This document shows positions 36,178 through 46,014 of a stretch of 64,000 nt of DNA, piece by piece. The stretch lies in NCBI RefSeq assembly GCF_024623725.1, contig NZ_JANKHG010000017.1, positions 349,265 through 413,264 on the forward strand, written 5' to 3'. Every line of letters begins with the position of its first letter. The first letter of the stretch is position 1. The notes below the pieces were generated by a model. The model did no database searches, was not told the origin of the DNA, and worked only from the letters and a program-made list of their open reading frames with translations. The translations under genes were made by a program, and so were the position numbers. This DNA is from Limnobacter parvus. GTDB lineage: Bacteria; Pseudomonadota; Gammaproteobacteria; Burkholderiales; Burkholderiaceae_B.

Positions 36178-37497
36178 TCAGTCCTTTAATTCAAGCGCAC
36201 GGTTCAAACTAAGCGCAGCCAATGAGCCCACAGCGCCAGAAAGCAGGTACAAGCTAACGTATTCCAAACCGAAATGCGCAGCCAAACCCAAGGCCACCAG
36301 GGGAGCAAAGCCTGCACCCACCAGCCATGCCAAATCCGAGGTAAGCGCTGCACCCATGTAACGGTACTTGGCCTTGAAATTGGCGGTTACCGCGCCTGCT
36401 GCTTGACCATAGGACAAGCCCAGCAACACAAAACCAATCAGAATGAACGCAGTCTGGCCGTTGTCGCCACCGTCCATCATGGATGGCACGAAAAAGCTGA
36501 ATAGCGCAATCAGAATCGCAAAAAAGCCCAATGTGTTGCGGCGGCCCAGTTTGTCAGCAATCAAGCCGCTGATCACGACTGAACCGGCGGCCAGCACCGC
36601 CCCCGCGATTTGAATCACCAAAAACTCGGGAATGGATCGGTCGGAATTTAACGCAATCCAGGACAAGGGGAACACTGTGACCACATGGAACAGCGCATAG
36701 CTGGCCAAGGCAGCCAAAGCGCCCACCAAAATATTGTGACCTTGGGAACCAACAATTTCAGTGACCTTTACCGGTTGAAGTTCACGTTCCTCCAGCAAGC
36801 GCGCATATTCGCTGGTGGCTACCAAGCGCAGGCGGGCGAACAAAGCCACTACGTTAATCGCAAAGGCCACATAGAAAGGATAGCGCCAACCCCAGTCGAG
36901 AAAGTCAGCAGGAGAAAGAGCGGCCAGCAGGTAAGCGAACAAGCCGGCGGCAATGATGAAACCCAATGGTGCGCCCAACTGACCAAGCATGGCGTACCAG
37001 CCGCGTTTCTTTTCAGGGGCGTTTAATGCCAACAGCGATGGCAGTCCATCCCAGGATCCGCCAAAGGCCAAACCCTGTCCAATTCGTAACACAGCAAGCA
37101 ACACAATCGATGCGGCACCCAGCGACGCATAGGTTGGCAAGAAAGCAATGCCCGCTGTTGAAATGCCCAGCATGAACAAAGCCACAGTTAACTTGGTTTC
37201 ACGTCCGAATTTCTGCTGCACCATCATCAATGCAACCGTACCAACGGGGCGAGCGATGAATGCAAACGAGAAAATAATGAATGAGTACAGGGTTGCAGTC
37301 AGAGGGTCTTCAAAAGGAAAAAACACTTTTGGAAATACAAGTACCGATGCGATGGCGTACACGAAAAAATCGAAATATTCCGAAGCACGCCCAATAACCA
37401 CCCCAATGGCGATTTCGCCGGGTGTGACGTTGCTGTTGCTGCCATGATGGCCCGGTGTAACGCCTTGTTCCGCGTGAATTGTGCTTGTGCCGGACAT
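36178..37497 (-). CDS. MFS transporter, metabolite:H+ symporter (MHS) type
   Basis: 439 residues with about 12 membrane helices. The start region VVIGRASEYFDFFVYAIASV, ARPVGTVALMMVQQKFGRET and RIGQGLAFGGSWDGLPSLLA are MHS-family features (proline/betaine, citrate or shikimate type symporters). The substrate is unknown. It is divergent from cyoA, and a 17-bp palindrome (37575-37591) lies in the shared upstream region. Confidence 0.85.
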   Translation of the reverse strand: MSGTSTIHAEQGVTPGHHGSNSNVTPGEIAIGVVIGRASEYFDFFVYAIASVLVFPKVFFPFEDPLTATLYSFIIFSFAFIARPVGTVALMMVQQKFGRETKLTVALFMLGISTAGIAFLPTYASLGAASIVLLAVLRIGQGLAFGGSWDGLPSLLALNAPEKKRGWYAMLGQLGAPLGFIIAAGLFAYLLAALSPADFLDWGWRYPFYVAFAINVVALFARLRLVATSEYARLLEERELQPVKVTEIVGSQGHNILVGALAALASYALFHVVTVFPLSWIALNSDRSIPEFLVIQIAGAVLAAGSVVISGLIADKLGRRNTLGFFAILIALFSFFVPSMMDGGDNGQTAFILIGFVLLGLSYGQAAGAVTANFKAKYRYMGAALTSDLAWLVGAGFAPLVALGLAAHFGLEYVSLYLLSGAVGSLAALSLNRALELKD

Positions 37498-37574
37498 TTG
37501 TAGTTCTCCTCGAATCTTTTGCTTGCGACAATATTATTTTTATTTTCAATGGCTTGAAAGTTAAATCTGCTTGC

Positions 37575-37591
37575 TTGGACAATATGTCCAA
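37575..37591. promoter_or_regulatory. Palindrome TTGGACA-ATA-TGTCCAA between the MFS gene and cyoA
   Basis: A perfect 7-3-7 inverted repeat 78 bases upstream of the MFS start and 52 bases upstream of cyoA. It has the size of a dimeric repressor operator. It does not match the FNR box (TTGAT-N4-ATCAA). The regulator is unknown. Confidence 0.6.
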
Positions 37592-37642
37592 TGCCCAAGG
37601 CTCAACCATGTCAGTAAATTAGCATGAAATCATTTTCTAACC

Positions 37643-38692
37643 ATGCTGGGTATTATGTTCAAGCCACTGAAACGAAGTCTTTTGTTGGTGCCGCTTCTCC
37701 TGCTAGCAGGATGTAACACCATCGTGATGAATCCCAAAGGCGACATTGCGTCGCAGCAGGCTGACCTCATCGTGTTGTCCACGGTGTTGATGTTGATCAT
37801 CATTGTGCCAGTGATCTTTCTAACCTGTTTCTTCGCCTGGAAATATCGGCAAGCCAATACACAGGCTGAATACGATCCTGAGTGGGACCATTCTACCAAG
37901 CTGGAATTGGTCATTTGGGGCGCACCCTTGCTGATTATTATTGTGCTGGGCCTTGTCACTTGGGTAAGCACACACAAACTTGACCCCTATCGCCCGCTAG
38001 ACCGCATTAACGCAAGTACACCACTGCCAGCGGATCACAAGCCCTTGGTGGTCCAAGTGGTGTCGCTGGATTGGAAATGGTTGTTCATCTATCCCGAGCA
38101 GGGCATAGCCACGGTGAACGAGCTGGTGACGCCTGTGAATGTGCCTGTGCGCTTCAAGATCACTTCAAGCACAGTCATGAATTCGTTTTACATTCCAGCA
38201 CTGGCCGGCCAAATCTATTCCATGGCCGGCATGGAAACCACATTGAATGCCGTGATTAACGAAAAAGGAAGCTGGGAAGGTTTCTCCGCGAACTACAGTG
38301 GCGCCGGGTTTTCTCACATGCGCTTCAAGTACAACGGCGTAAGTCAGGAAGAGTTCGACAACTGGGTGGCACGCAACAAGTCGTACGGCAAACAATTGGA
38401 TCGCGCAGCGTATCTTGAGCTGGAGAAGCCCACCACCAAACACCCGGTAGAGCGCTTTGCGACCGTTGAAAACAACTTGTTCCACGCGATTGTAAATCGT
38501 TGCGTGGTGGAAGGCACTGTGTGCATGGACACGCAAATGATGGCGGATTCCATGCGCAACCGCACCGGTTTGTCTGCCGATGAATTGGCAATTTTGATCA
38601 ACGAAGCCATGTGCACCATCGCCCCAAACGACGACGCACTCCCACTCATCACTTCATCCAAGAAGAATGGCTATGACTCAGTATCCAATTGA
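37643..38692 (+). CDS. cyoA: Cytochrome bo3 quinol oxidase subunit II
   Basis: 349 residues. A signal and lipobox [17 protein letters not shown] begin the protein, then two membrane helices (about 38-62 and 86-105) and a periplasmic cupredoxin domain. The binuclear copper ligands of cytochrome c oxidases (the C-x3-C motif) are missing, as expected for a quinol oxidase. [20 protein letters not shown] is the typical sequence after the second helix. The stop overlaps the start of cyoB by 26 bases. First gene of cyoABCD. Confidence 0.95.
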   Translation: MLGIMFKPLKRSLLLVPLLLLAGCNTIVMNPKGDIASQQADLIVLSTVLMLIIIVPVIFLTCFFAWKYRQANTQAEYDPEWDHSTKLELVIWGAPLLIIIVLGLVTWVSTHKLDPYRPLDRINASTPLPADHKPLVVQVVSLDWKWLFIYPEQGIATVNELVTPVNVPVRFKITSSTVMNSFYIPALAGQIYSMAGMETTLNAVINEKGSWEGFSANYSGAGFSHMRFKYNGVSQEEFDNWVARNKSYGKQLDRAAYLELEKPTTKHPVERFATVENNLFHAIVNRCVVEGTVCMDTQMMADSMRNRTGLSADELAILINEAMCTIAPNDDALPLITSSKKNGYDSVSN

Positions 38693-40676
38693 AACAAGCC
38701 CGATATTCGGGCGGCTAACTCTTAACGCGATTCCATACTACGACCCAATCATCATGGGCACGTTGGCTGTGGCCATGACGGGTGGATTGATCCTGCTGTA
38801 CCTGATTCACAAACACCGTTTGTGGGGCACCTTGTGGAATGACTGGTTCACCAGCATTGACCACAAGAAAATCGGCATCATGTACATGGTGCTGGGTTTG
38901 GTCATGATGATGCGCGGCTTTGCAGACGCCATCATGATGCGGGCGCAGCAGGCCATGGCGTTTAATGGCAATGAGGGCTTCTTGCCGCCACACCATTACG
39001 ACCAGATTTTCACAGCCCACGGCGTGATCATGATTTTCTTCGTGGCCATGCCTTTGATTACGGGTTTGATGAACTACCTGATCCCGCTGCAAATTGGCGC
39101 ACGCGATGTGGCATTTCCGTTTCTGAATAACTTCAGCTTCTGGATGACTGCGATGGGTGCCGCGTTGATTATGGCTTCGCTGTTCGTGGGTGAATTCGCC
39201 ATGACTGGCTGGTTGGCCTATCCACCACTGTCGGGTGCATTGCAAAGTCCGTACGTGGGGGTTGATTACTACATCTGGGCTTTGCAGATAGCCGGGGTGG
39301 GTACCTTACTCTCGGGTGTGAACTTGATCGTAACCGTGGTGAAAATGCGCGCCCCTGGCATGACCCTGATGAAGATGCCGATTTTCACCTGGACTTCCCT
39401 GTGTGCGAACGTGTTGATTGTGGCCGCCTTCCCCGTGTTGACTGCTGTGTTGGGCATGTTGACCATGGACCGTTATTTGGGCACCAACTTCTTCACGAAC
39501 GACCTGGGCGGCAACTCCATGATGTACGTGAACCTGATCTGGATTTGGGGTCACCCCGAAGTTTACATCCTGATTTTGCCGCTGTTTGGTGTGTTCTCTG
39601 AAGTTGTTTCCACATTCAGCCGCAAGCGTTTGTTTGGTTACAGTTCGATGGTATACGCCACGGTTGTTATTACCATTCTTTCCTACCTGGTTTGGTTGCA
39701 CCACTTCTTCACCATGGGTAGCGGGGCCAGTGTGAATGCCTTCTTTGGTATAACCACCATGATTATTTCCATCCCCACGGGTGCGAAAATTTTCAACTGG
39801 CTGTTCACCATGTACAAGGGCAAGATTAGTTTCGAGTTGCCCATGATGTGGACCATCGCCTTCATGATCACTTTCGTGATTGGTGGCATGACCGGCGTGT
39901 TGCTGGCCGTACCCCCAGCCGACTTTGTGTTGCACAACAGCCTGTTCCTGATTGCGCACTTCCATAACGTGATTATTGGTGGTGTGTTGTTCGGCCTTTT
40001 TGCAGCCATTAACTTCTGGGCACCAAAAGCATTGGGTGTAAAGCTGGATGAATTCTGGGGCAAGGTGTCGTTCTGGTTCTGGGTTGTCGGTTTCTACTTC
40101 GCCTTCATGCCGTTGTATGTGTTGGGCTTGATGGGTGTAACCCGCCGTATGAGCCAGTTCGATGATCCCTCTCTGCAAATCTGGTTCCAGATCGCAGCAC
40201 TGGGTGCCGCCATGATCGCCGTGGGTATTGCCGCCATGATCATGCAGTTCTATGTCACCTGGCGTGACCGCGCCAAGTTGCGCGACACCACCGGTGACCC
40301 CTGGGGTGGCCGTACGCTGGAATGGGCCACTTCAAGCCCACCTGCAGATTACAACTTCGCGTTCACACCCGTGGTGTACGACACCGATGCATGGGCCGAC
40401 ATGAAAAAGAATGGCTATAAGCGCCCAACCGACGGTTTTGCGGACATTCACATGCCCAAGAACACCGCGGCAGGCTTTGTGATTGCTGGTATCAGCGCAG
40501 TGATTGGCTTTGCTCTGGTGTGGCACATTTGGTGGTTGGCAGCAGGTAGCACAGTTGCCCTTGTGGTGGCAGTGATTGCACACACATTCAATTACAAGCG
40601 CGACTTCTACATCAAGGCCGATGTTGTGGCCCAAACAGAAGCCGCACGTACAAAACTGGAGCAAGCCCATGTCTGA
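38667..40676 (+). CDS. cyoB: Cytochrome bo3 quinol oxidase subunit I
   Basis: 669 residues, the heme-copper catalytic subunit. Visible ligands are His in [12 protein letters not shown] (low-spin heme b), [15 protein letters not shown] (CuB His and cross-linked Tyr), LHHFFTMG (two CuB His) and [11 protein letters not shown] (heme o3 and b His). About 15 membrane helices. It reduces O2 to water, oxidises ubiquinol and pumps protons. An alternative Met two codons in (MTQYP) is possible. It overlaps both cyoA and cyoC. Confidence 0.96.
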   Translation: MAMTQYPIETSPIFGRLTLNAIPYYDPIIMGTLAVAMTGGLILLYLIHKHRLWGTLWNDWFTSIDHKKIGIMYMVLGLVMMMRGFADAIMMRAQQAMAFNGNEGFLPPHHYDQIFTAHGVIMIFFVAMPLITGLMNYLIPLQIGARDVAFPFLNNFSFWMTAMGAALIMASLFVGEFAMTGWLAYPPLSGALQSPYVGVDYYIWALQIAGVGTLLSGVNLIVTVVKMRAPGMTLMKMPIFTWTSLCANVLIVAAFPVLTAVLGMLTMDRYLGTNFFTNDLGGNSMMYVNLIWIWGHPEVYILILPLFGVFSEVVSTFSRKRLFGYSSMVYATVVITILSYLVWLHHFFTMGSGASVNAFFGITTMIISIPTGAKIFNWLFTMYKGKISFELPMMWTIAFMITFVIGGMTGVLLAVPPADFVLHNSLFLIAHFHNVIIGGVLFGLFAAINFWAPKALGVKLDEFWGKVSFWFWVVGFYFAFMPLYVLGLMGVTRRMSQFDDPSLQIWFQIAALGAAMIAVGIAAMIMQFYVTWRDRAKLRDTTGDPWGGRTLEWATSSPPADYNFAFTPVVYDTDAWADMKKNGYKRPTDGFADIHMPKNTAAGFVIAGISAVIGFALVWHIWWLAAGSTVALVVAVIAHTFNYKRDFYIKADVVAQTEAARTKLEQAHV

Positions 40677-41316
40677 ACTAACTATGAATGCAGCCATGAA
40701 CGCATCCGCAGATTTGTCCAATGACCCCAGTGCACGTTATTACGTGAAGGACCACCATCCTAAAAATGGTTCGTCCTTGGGCTTCTGGATTTACCTGATG
40801 AGCGATTGCTTGATCTTCGCTTGTTTGTTCGCCACGTATGCGGTGATCGGCCGCAACTATGCGGGTGGCCCCACTGGTGCGGAAATTTTCGATTTGAATC
40901 TGGTGGCAATCAACACCGCGTTTCTGTTGCTGAGTTCAATTACCTATGGCGTGGCCATGGTGGGCATGCAAAACCGCAAGCTGAATACCACCCTGTTGTG
41001 GTTGGGTATTACGGGTGTGTTGGGCCTGGCGTTTCTGGCTGTTGAAATTTACGAGTTTTGGCATTTCATCAGCATTGGTGCAACACCGCAAACCAGTGGA
41101 TTTTTAACCGCCTTCTTTGCACTGGTGGGCACCCACGGTTTGCACGTGTTTTTCGGCATCATCTGGCTTGTGGTGTTGTTGTTCCAATTGAAAAAGCACG
41201 GCTTGATTCCTGAAAATCGCCGCCGCGTGATGTGCCTGTCCATGTTCTGGCACTTCCTCGACGTGATCTGGATCGGCGTGTTTACCTTCGTTTATTTGAT
41301 GGGAGTATTGCCATGA
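40669..41316 (+). CDS. cyoC: Cytochrome bo3 quinol oxidase subunit III
   Basis: 215 residues from ATG 40669, overlapping the end of cyoB by 8 bases. Five membrane helices follow a polar N-terminus. [20 protein letters not shown] and LFFGI-type [20 protein letters not shown] are the family features, as is [20 protein letters not shown] at the end. Subunit III stabilises the complex. Confidence 0.95.
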   Translation: MSELTMNAAMNASADLSNDPSARYYVKDHHPKNGSSLGFWIYLMSDCLIFACLFATYAVIGRNYAGGPTGAEIFDLNLVAINTAFLLLSSITYGVAMVGMQNRKLNTTLLWLGITGVLGLAFLAVEIYEFWHFISIGATPQTSGFLTAFFALVGTHGLHVFFGIIWLVVLLFQLKKHGLIPENRRRVMCLSMFWHFLDVIWIGVFTFVYLMGVLP

Positions 41317-41714
41317 GCGCACATCCACACAACGTCAACGACCACCACGATCACCACGATGATGACGATGAAATTCACGTCAGCATGCGCGACTACACCG
41401 TAGGGTTCGTACTGGCAGTTATCCTGACAGTAATTCCCTTCGCCTTGGTGATGGGCGGTGTATTTGAGAGTTCGACCACCACAGCGCTTGTAATTCTTGC
41501 CTTGGGTGCTGTTCAAATGGTGGTGCACATGGTTTACTTTCTGCACATGAACAGCAAGTCGGAAGGCGGCTGGACCATGTTGGCGCTGATGTTCACGCTG
41601 ATTATTGTGGTGATCACATTGGTGGGTTCGATCTGGGTGATGTACCACCTGAACACCAACATGATGCCGGGCATGAACCACGAAGCGATCGAGTCGATTC
41701 AACAGCTGAAGTGA
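41313..41714 (+). CDS. cyoD: Cytochrome bo3 quinol oxidase subunit IV
   Basis: 133 residues from ATG 41313, overlapping the stop of cyoC by four bases. The N-terminus is His/Asp-rich (HPHNVNDHHDHHDDDDEIHV), longer and more His-rich than usual, perhaps metal-binding. Three membrane helices follow, with YTVGFVLAVILTVIPFALVM and MVVHMVYFLHMNSKSEGGW. Assists assembly of the oxidase. Confidence 0.92.
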   Translation: MSAHPHNVNDHHDHHDDDDEIHVSMRDYTVGFVLAVILTVIPFALVMGGVFESSTTTALVILALGAVQMVVHMVYFLHMNSKSEGGWTMLALMFTLIIVVITLVGSIWVMYHLNTNMMPGMNHEAIESIQQLK

Positions 41715-41730
41715 AGGAGCGGGGCGCACA

Positions 41731-42486
41731 ATGAATGACGGATCAACTACCCATTCAAACCGTGCCCCCAACTCGATCAAAAGGCTGCTGGGCTTTGCCC
41801 TGGCGGCCTTTTTTTTCAGCGCTTTTTTTGCGCTGGGCACTTGGCAGGTTTACCGGCTTGATTACAAACTCGATTTGATTGAGCGGGTGGAAAGCCGCGT
41901 TGATGCGCCAGCTGTAAACGCACCAGCAGCTACTGAATGGCCCAAGGTGGGCCGCGACACCCATGAATACCTGAGCGTGAAGGTGCAGGGTCAATTGCTG
42001 CCCCAGTTCACCACGCGCGTACAGGCCACCACGGTGTTGGGGGCAGGACACTGGCTACTCACACCACTGCGCCAAATAGGCGGAGAAGTTGTGTGGATTA
42101 ATCGCGGTTATATTCCTTTGAATGAAGTCGATCCAATGACTGTCGAGAACACGCAAGGCCAGTTTGAAGTGCGTGGCCTGTTGCGCATCAGCGAAGAGGG
42201 TGGGGCATTTTTACGGGAAAACGACCCTGCGGGCAATCGCTGGTATTCACGCGACATTGCAGCTTTGTCCGAGCACTACAATTTGCAACCAGCTGCCCCC
42301 TATTTTATTGATGCGGGGGCACCCCGAAATTTGGGCGAGGAAATCACCGGGTTTACCCCCAAAACCTACCCGGTCGATGGATTAACTGTAATCAAGTTTC
42401 ACAACAGCCACTTGGTGTATGCCTTCACTTGGTATGCTTTGGCCTTGATGGTAGCGGGTGTTACCGTCTGGTTGAATCGAAAGTAA
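41731..42486 (+). CDS. SURF1 family oxidase assembly protein
   Basis: 251 residues with two membrane helices (about 20-40 and 228-246) flanking a periplasmic domain. Signatures are FFALGTWQVYRLDYKLDLIE near the start, VWINRGYIP and HLVYAFTWYALALMVAGVTV near the end. SURF1 delivers or inserts heme a (or o) into heme-copper oxidases. It lies 16 bases after cyoD, the usual location. No heme O synthase (cyoE) is present here, so it must be elsewhere. Confidence 0.9.
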   Translation: MNDGSTTHSNRAPNSIKRLLGFALAAFFFSAFFALGTWQVYRLDYKLDLIERVESRVDAPAVNAPAATEWPKVGRDTHEYLSVKVQGQLLPQFTTRVQATTVLGAGHWLLTPLRQIGGEVVWINRGYIPLNEVDPMTVENTQGQFEVRGLLRISEEGGAFLRENDPAGNRWYSRDIAALSEHYNLQPAAPYFIDAGAPRNLGEEITGFTPKTYPVDGLTVIKFHNSHLVYAFTWYALALMVAGVTVWLNRK

Positions 42487-42510
42487 TACCGCCGCAGGAT
42501 CCACATTCAC

Positions 42511-43860
42511 ATGGCCATCAATACCGACATTGTTTCCATTCGTCAGGGCGCAAGCGCCTTTGATGAAACGAATGTACTGAATGAAACCGGTCACAAAAAC
42601 ATGCTGCATTTGATTCACTTGCGCTGGCTGGCGGTGGGTGGGCAAATTGCAACCATTTTGGTGGCCACTTGGGGCTTGAATATTCAGCTGCCCCTGTTTC
42701 AAATGCTGTCAGTGATGGTGTGTTTGATTGCTTTCAATATTGGCAGTCATTTGCGCTGGCATGAAGAACGTGTGGTCAGCAACCGGGAATTGTTTTTGGC
42801 CATGCTGGTCGACATCGCCAGCCTGACCGCACAGCTGTACTTCACCGGTGGCATCAACAACCCCTTCGTATTTCTGTTTTTATTGCAGGTTATTTTAAGT
42901 GCGGTGTTGTTGCGTTCTGAGTCCACTTGGCTGGTGGTGGGCATCACGACGCTGTGCCTTGCATTCTTGTCTGTGTTCAATCACCCCCTTGTGCTGCCGT
43001 TGAACAGCACTTACAAGCTGGCTGATCTGTATGCCAGCGGCCTGGTCATTTGCTTCGTACTCAATGCTGCTTTGCTGGTAATTTTTATCACGCGAATCGG
43101 GCGCAATCTGCGTGCGGGCGATGCCACACTGGCCGCGTTGCGACAACGCGCTGCTGAGGAAGAACACATTGTACGCATGGGCCTGCTGGCCAGTGGCGCT
43201 GCACATGAACTGGGTACACCACTGGCCACCATGTCAGTGGTGCTCAGCGACTGGAAGCGCATGCCCCAGTTCGCAAACAACGCCGACATGCTCGAAGAAA
43301 TTGAGGAAGTTGAAAGCCAGTTGATTCGATGCAAAAGCATTGTGAGTGGCATATTGTTATCAGCCGGGGAAACACGCGGTGAGTCGTCAGCGAAAACCAC
43401 TTTGCACGACTTCTTCGAAGATCTGGTTCAAGAGTGGGAAAGTAGCCGACCAGCGCAGCACTTTGAGTTCAATAACCAGGTTGAAGAAGAGTTTACAGTG
43501 GCTTTTGATTCCACTGTGAAGCAGATGGTGTTCAATGTGCTGGACAACGCTTTGGAAGTTTCCCCGAACTGGCTGCGTTTTGACGTGTCCAAAAACCAGG
43601 AACATTTGTTTTTGACTGTTACCGACCAGGGCCCAGGCTTTCGGGCCGATATTTTGGAACAGGTGGGCACACCCTACAACTCCAGCAAAGGCCGCCCGGG
43701 GGGGGGCTTGGGCTTGTTTTTGGTGATGAATGTGGCGCGCACTTTGGGCGGCTCGGTTCAGGCACGCAATTGTTCAGAAGGAGGGGCCGAGGTGCGAATC
43801 GTTCTGCCCCTGAGCTCGCTGGTGGTGCAAGATGGTAATTTGGAGAACCAAGCGCGATGA
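42511..43860 (+). CDS. regB: Redox-sensing histidine kinase RegB/PrrB
   Basis: 449 residues with six membrane helices in the first 190 residues. The loop YFTGGINNPFVFLFLL has the GGxxNPF heptapeptide reported to bind ubiquinone in RegB. The phosphorylation site is in SGAAHELGTPLATMSVVL (His near 232). A Cys in SQLIRCKSIVSGIL sits where the redox-active Cys of RegB lies. The ATPase has NVLDNALEVSP, GPGFRADILEQVG and GGGLGLFLVMNVARTLGG. Its stop overlaps the start of regA by four bases. Placement after cyoABCD-SURF1 fits control of oxidase genes by quinone redox state. Confidence 0.9.
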   Translation: MAINTDIVSIRQGASAFDETNVLNETGHKNMLHLIHLRWLAVGGQIATILVATWGLNIQLPLFQMLSVMVCLIAFNIGSHLRWHEERVVSNRELFLAMLVDIASLTAQLYFTGGINNPFVFLFLLQVILSAVLLRSESTWLVVGITTLCLAFLSVFNHPLVLPLNSTYKLADLYASGLVICFVLNAALLVIFITRIGRNLRAGDATLAALRQRAAEEEHIVRMGLLASGAAHELGTPLATMSVVLSDWKRMPQFANNADMLEEIEEVESQLIRCKSIVSGILLSAGETRGESSAKTTLHDFFEDLVQEWESSRPAQHFEFNNQVEEEFTVAFDSTVKQMVFNVLDNALEVSPNWLRFDVSKNQEHLFLTVTDQGPGFRADILEQVGTPYNSSKGRPGGGLGLFLVMNVARTLGGSVQARNCSEGGAEVRIVLPLSSLVVQDGNLENQAR

Positions 43861-44405
43861 ACCAAAGTAGCAGTAAGGAAAGGTTGTTGTTGCTGGTCGA
43901 AGACGATGAGTCATTCGCGCGCGTGCTGAAGCGCTCATTCGAGCGGCGCGACTACAAGGTACTTCACGCTAGCAGTCAAGATGAAATGGAAACCTTGCTT
44001 TTAAAGCACACACCCACGCACGCCGTGGTGGATTTGAAACTCAGTGGAAGTTCATCAGGCTTGAATTGCGTTCAGGCTTTGAATGCACACAACCCGGCCA
44101 TGTTGATTGTTGTGCTTACTGGTTTTGCGAGCATCAACACCGCAGTCGAGGCCATTAAGCTGGGCGCTTGCCAGTATTTGGCAAAGCCATCGAACACCGA
44201 CGACATTGAAGCCGCTTTTGGCCACGTTGCCGGGAGCGAACCAGTGGAATTGACCAACCGGGCCACCTCAATCAAGAACCTTGAATGGGAACGCATTCAC
44301 GAGGTACTGGTAGAAACCGATTTCAATATTTCAGAAACCGCGCGCAGGCTGGGCATGCACCGCCGAACACTGGCACGCAAGCTTGAAAAACGCCGCGTTA
44401 AATAA
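43857..44405 (+). CDS. regA: Response regulator RegA/PrrA/ActR
   Basis: 182 residues. The receiver domain has acidic residues in LLVEDDESFARVLKR, phosphoacceptor in AVVDLKLSGSSSGL, and VVLTGFASINTAVEAIKLGA and YLAKPSNTDDIEAAF, a stretch highly conserved in RegA. The C-terminal Fis-type helix-turn-helix is ISETARRLGMHRRTLARKLE. Translationally coupled to regB. Confidence 0.93.
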   Translation: MNQSSSKERLLLLVEDDESFARVLKRSFERRDYKVLHASSQDEMETLLLKHTPTHAVVDLKLSGSSSGLNCVQALNAHNPAMLIVVLTGFASINTAVEAIKLGACQYLAKPSNTDDIEAAFGHVAGSEPVELTNRATSIKNLEWERIHEVLVETDFNISETARRLGMHRRTLARKLEKRRVK

Positions 44406-44417
44406 AGGATAAATACC

Positions 44418-44915
44418 ATGAGCCAAAACCCACATGATGGATTTGTGTTTAATCACACCATGCTGCGCATCAAAGACCCAGTTGTGTCGTTGAATTTCTA
44501 TGAAAAAGTGTTCGGCATGATCCTGCTGCGTAAACTCGATTTTCAGGAAATGTCGTTCTCGCTGTATTTTCTGGCCAAGTTGGGTGACGGTGAAACACCC
44601 CCCGCGGATGAAGCCGAGCGCACAACATGGACATTTTCCCAGCGTGGTGTACTTGAATTAACCCACAACTGGGGCACCGAGAAAGACGCTGAATTCAAGT
44701 ACCACGATGGCAATGCCCAGCCGCAGGGTTTCGGGCACATCTGCTTCGCTGTTCCCGATTTAAATCAGGCGGTGGCCTGGTTCGACGAAAACAAACTTGA
44801 GTATGTAAAGCGCCCTGAGCAGGGGAAAATGAAAAACGTGGCCTTTGTAAAAGACCCGGATGGTTACTGGATTGAAATTGTTCAACCCAGCTTGCTGGGC
44901 GGACTGGGTAAGTAA
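44418..44915 (+). CDS. gloA: Lactoylglutathione lyase (glyoxalase I)
   Basis: 165 residues. Converts the hemithioacetal of methylglyoxal and glutathione to S-lactoylglutathione. Metal ligands lie in FNHTMLRIKDP, VLELTHNWG, FGHICFAVPD and YWIEIVQPS (His, Glu, His, Glu). The length is between the short bacterial and the longer eukaryotic forms. It follows regA by 12 bases and may be cotranscribed. Confidence 0.92.
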   Translation: MSQNPHDGFVFNHTMLRIKDPVVSLNFYEKVFGMILLRKLDFQEMSFSLYFLAKLGDGETPPADEAERTTWTFSQRGVLELTHNWGTEKDAEFKYHDGNAQPQGFGHICFAVPDLNQAVAWFDENKLEYVKRPEQGKMKNVAFVKDPDGYWIEIVQPSLLGGLGK

Positions 44916-44948
44916 GCCAATGAGTCAATGGCCACTTAAGCCCAGTGA

Positions 44949-45428
44949 TTAATTCAGTTCTTCTTCACTGGGCAAAATTGGCAGGGCAATAATTTCAATG
45001 CCTTCGTCGCGCAGTTCTTCAAATTCTTCCGGGCTGGCTTGGCCACGAATGGCGCGTATTGGCGCTTCTTCGTAATGAATTTTCCGAGCTTCCTCGGCAA
45101 ATCGATCGCCGACGTCTTCGGAATGATTGATCAGCGCTTGAATAGCTTGGCGTGCCATTACAAATGCAGTTGCCACATCAACTGAATTTGCTTTTTGAGC
45201 CACAGCTGCTGTTGGTTCGGTAGGTTTTGGCTCGGTAAGCCTAGTTTCAACCGAGGCCTTGCTGCCAATATTAATTTTGGATGGTACCTTACGAATGGCG
45301 GAGGTGCCACATTCCGGGCACGTCAGCAATTGTTGCTCTCGTTGATCGTCGAAATCGTCGTTCGAGCGAAACCAGCCTTCGAAGCGATGGGAGTATTCAC
45401 ACTCCAGGTCGTAAATGATAATTGCCAC
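44949..45428 (-). CDS. DUF1178 family zinc-ribbon-like protein
   Basis: 159 residues. The N-terminus MAIIIYDLECEYSHRFEGWF with a C-x-C and a second CPECGTS pair is the DUF1178 pattern, probably a zinc ribbon. The C-terminal part is acidic, FAEEARKIHYEEAPIRAIRG. Function unknown. Convergent with gloA; their ends share a GCCCAGTG/CACTGGGC inverted repeat (44940-44973). Confidence 0.82.
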   Translation of the reverse strand: MAIIIYDLECEYSHRFEGWFRSNDDFDDQREQQLLTCPECGTSAIRKVPSKINIGSKASVETRLTEPKPTEPTAAVAQKANSVDVATAFVMARQAIQALINHSEDVGDRFAEEARKIHYEEAPIRAIRGQASPEEFEELRDEGIEIIALPILPSEEELN

Positions 45429-45544
45429 AATGTTTGAATCAATCTCAGAATTTGGGTATTTTACAGTGGAATGGTTTGTCTACCGCTGCAATTGAATCTC
45501 TTCTAGAATTCGATTAACAACAATCACGGCCCCAAGAGGTTTGT

Positions 45545-45922
45545 ATGTCCCGAAAAAAGTCACTTGAGCCCCATTTGCGCGGCATTGTTGACTTGGTGTC
45601 TGCCACGCTGGACGAAGGAACACGTCAGGTAGAGGGCGTGCATCGGCGAATCGCCGATATTCCGTTTTCTGTACTCAAAAAGATTCGCCCGATTGCGCCG
45701 ATTTCATCGGCTGTACACATGGTGGAGAAAAAAATCACTCACTCTGCCTATGACACAGTTCGTTTGGTGGCCAAGGTGGGTGCGCAGGCTGTGCACAATG
45801 TGTTGCCCACAGACCCGACCAGCCAGGGTATTTCCAAACCCGAGTACAAAATTGATCACGACAGTTTGCGTAAAAACAAAGCTGATCGCAAAACCGAGCA
45901 AAAAACTAGGAAGAAACCCTAG
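45545..45922 (+). CDS. Hypothetical protein with amphipathic helices
   Basis: 125 residues. Helical pattern LRGIVDLVSATLDEGTRQVE, then GVHRRIADIPFSVLKKIRPI, SSAVHMVEKKITHSAYDTVR and LVAKVGAQAVHNVLP, ending in a very basic tail (about 25 residues, rich in Lys). The spacing of helices with V-E-x-x-H-R-R-I resembles the N-terminal segment that precedes the alpha/beta hydrolase domain in some betaproteobacterial esterases, here without the hydrolase. This likeness is recalled, not computed. It stands alone just upstream of the sox operon; a role in sulfur oxidation is not indicated. Confidence 0.55.
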   Translation: MSRKKSLEPHLRGIVDLVSATLDEGTRQVEGVHRRIADIPFSVLKKIRPIAPISSAVHMVEKKITHSAYDTVRLVAKVGAQAVHNVLPTDPTSQGISKPEYKIDHDSLRKNKADRKTEQKTRKKP

Positions 45923-45975
45923 GTCCAAATGACTTGCACAAGCCTGCGCCAGAGTGTACATTAATATTATGAGCG

Positions 45976-46009
45976 TATGCGCATATATAATTAAAAAGCA
46001 TTCAGGAGA
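45976..46009 (+). promoter_or_regulatory. Putative sox operon promoter with palindrome TATGCGCATA
   Basis: TATGCGCATA (45976-45985) is a perfect 10-bp palindrome that abuts TATAAT at 45986-45991. A -35 box is not obvious. AGGAGA at 46004-46009 is the ribosome site for soxC. The overlap of palindrome and -10 fits a repressor such as a SoxR-type protein, but no such gene is in the window. Confidence 0.45.
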
Positions 46010-46014
46010 CATGT

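Noticed and set aside
39306-40178. 290-residue minus-strand open frame opposite cyoB
   Set aside because: A His/Gln-rich shadow of the membrane-protein gene; no ribosome site and no domain pattern.
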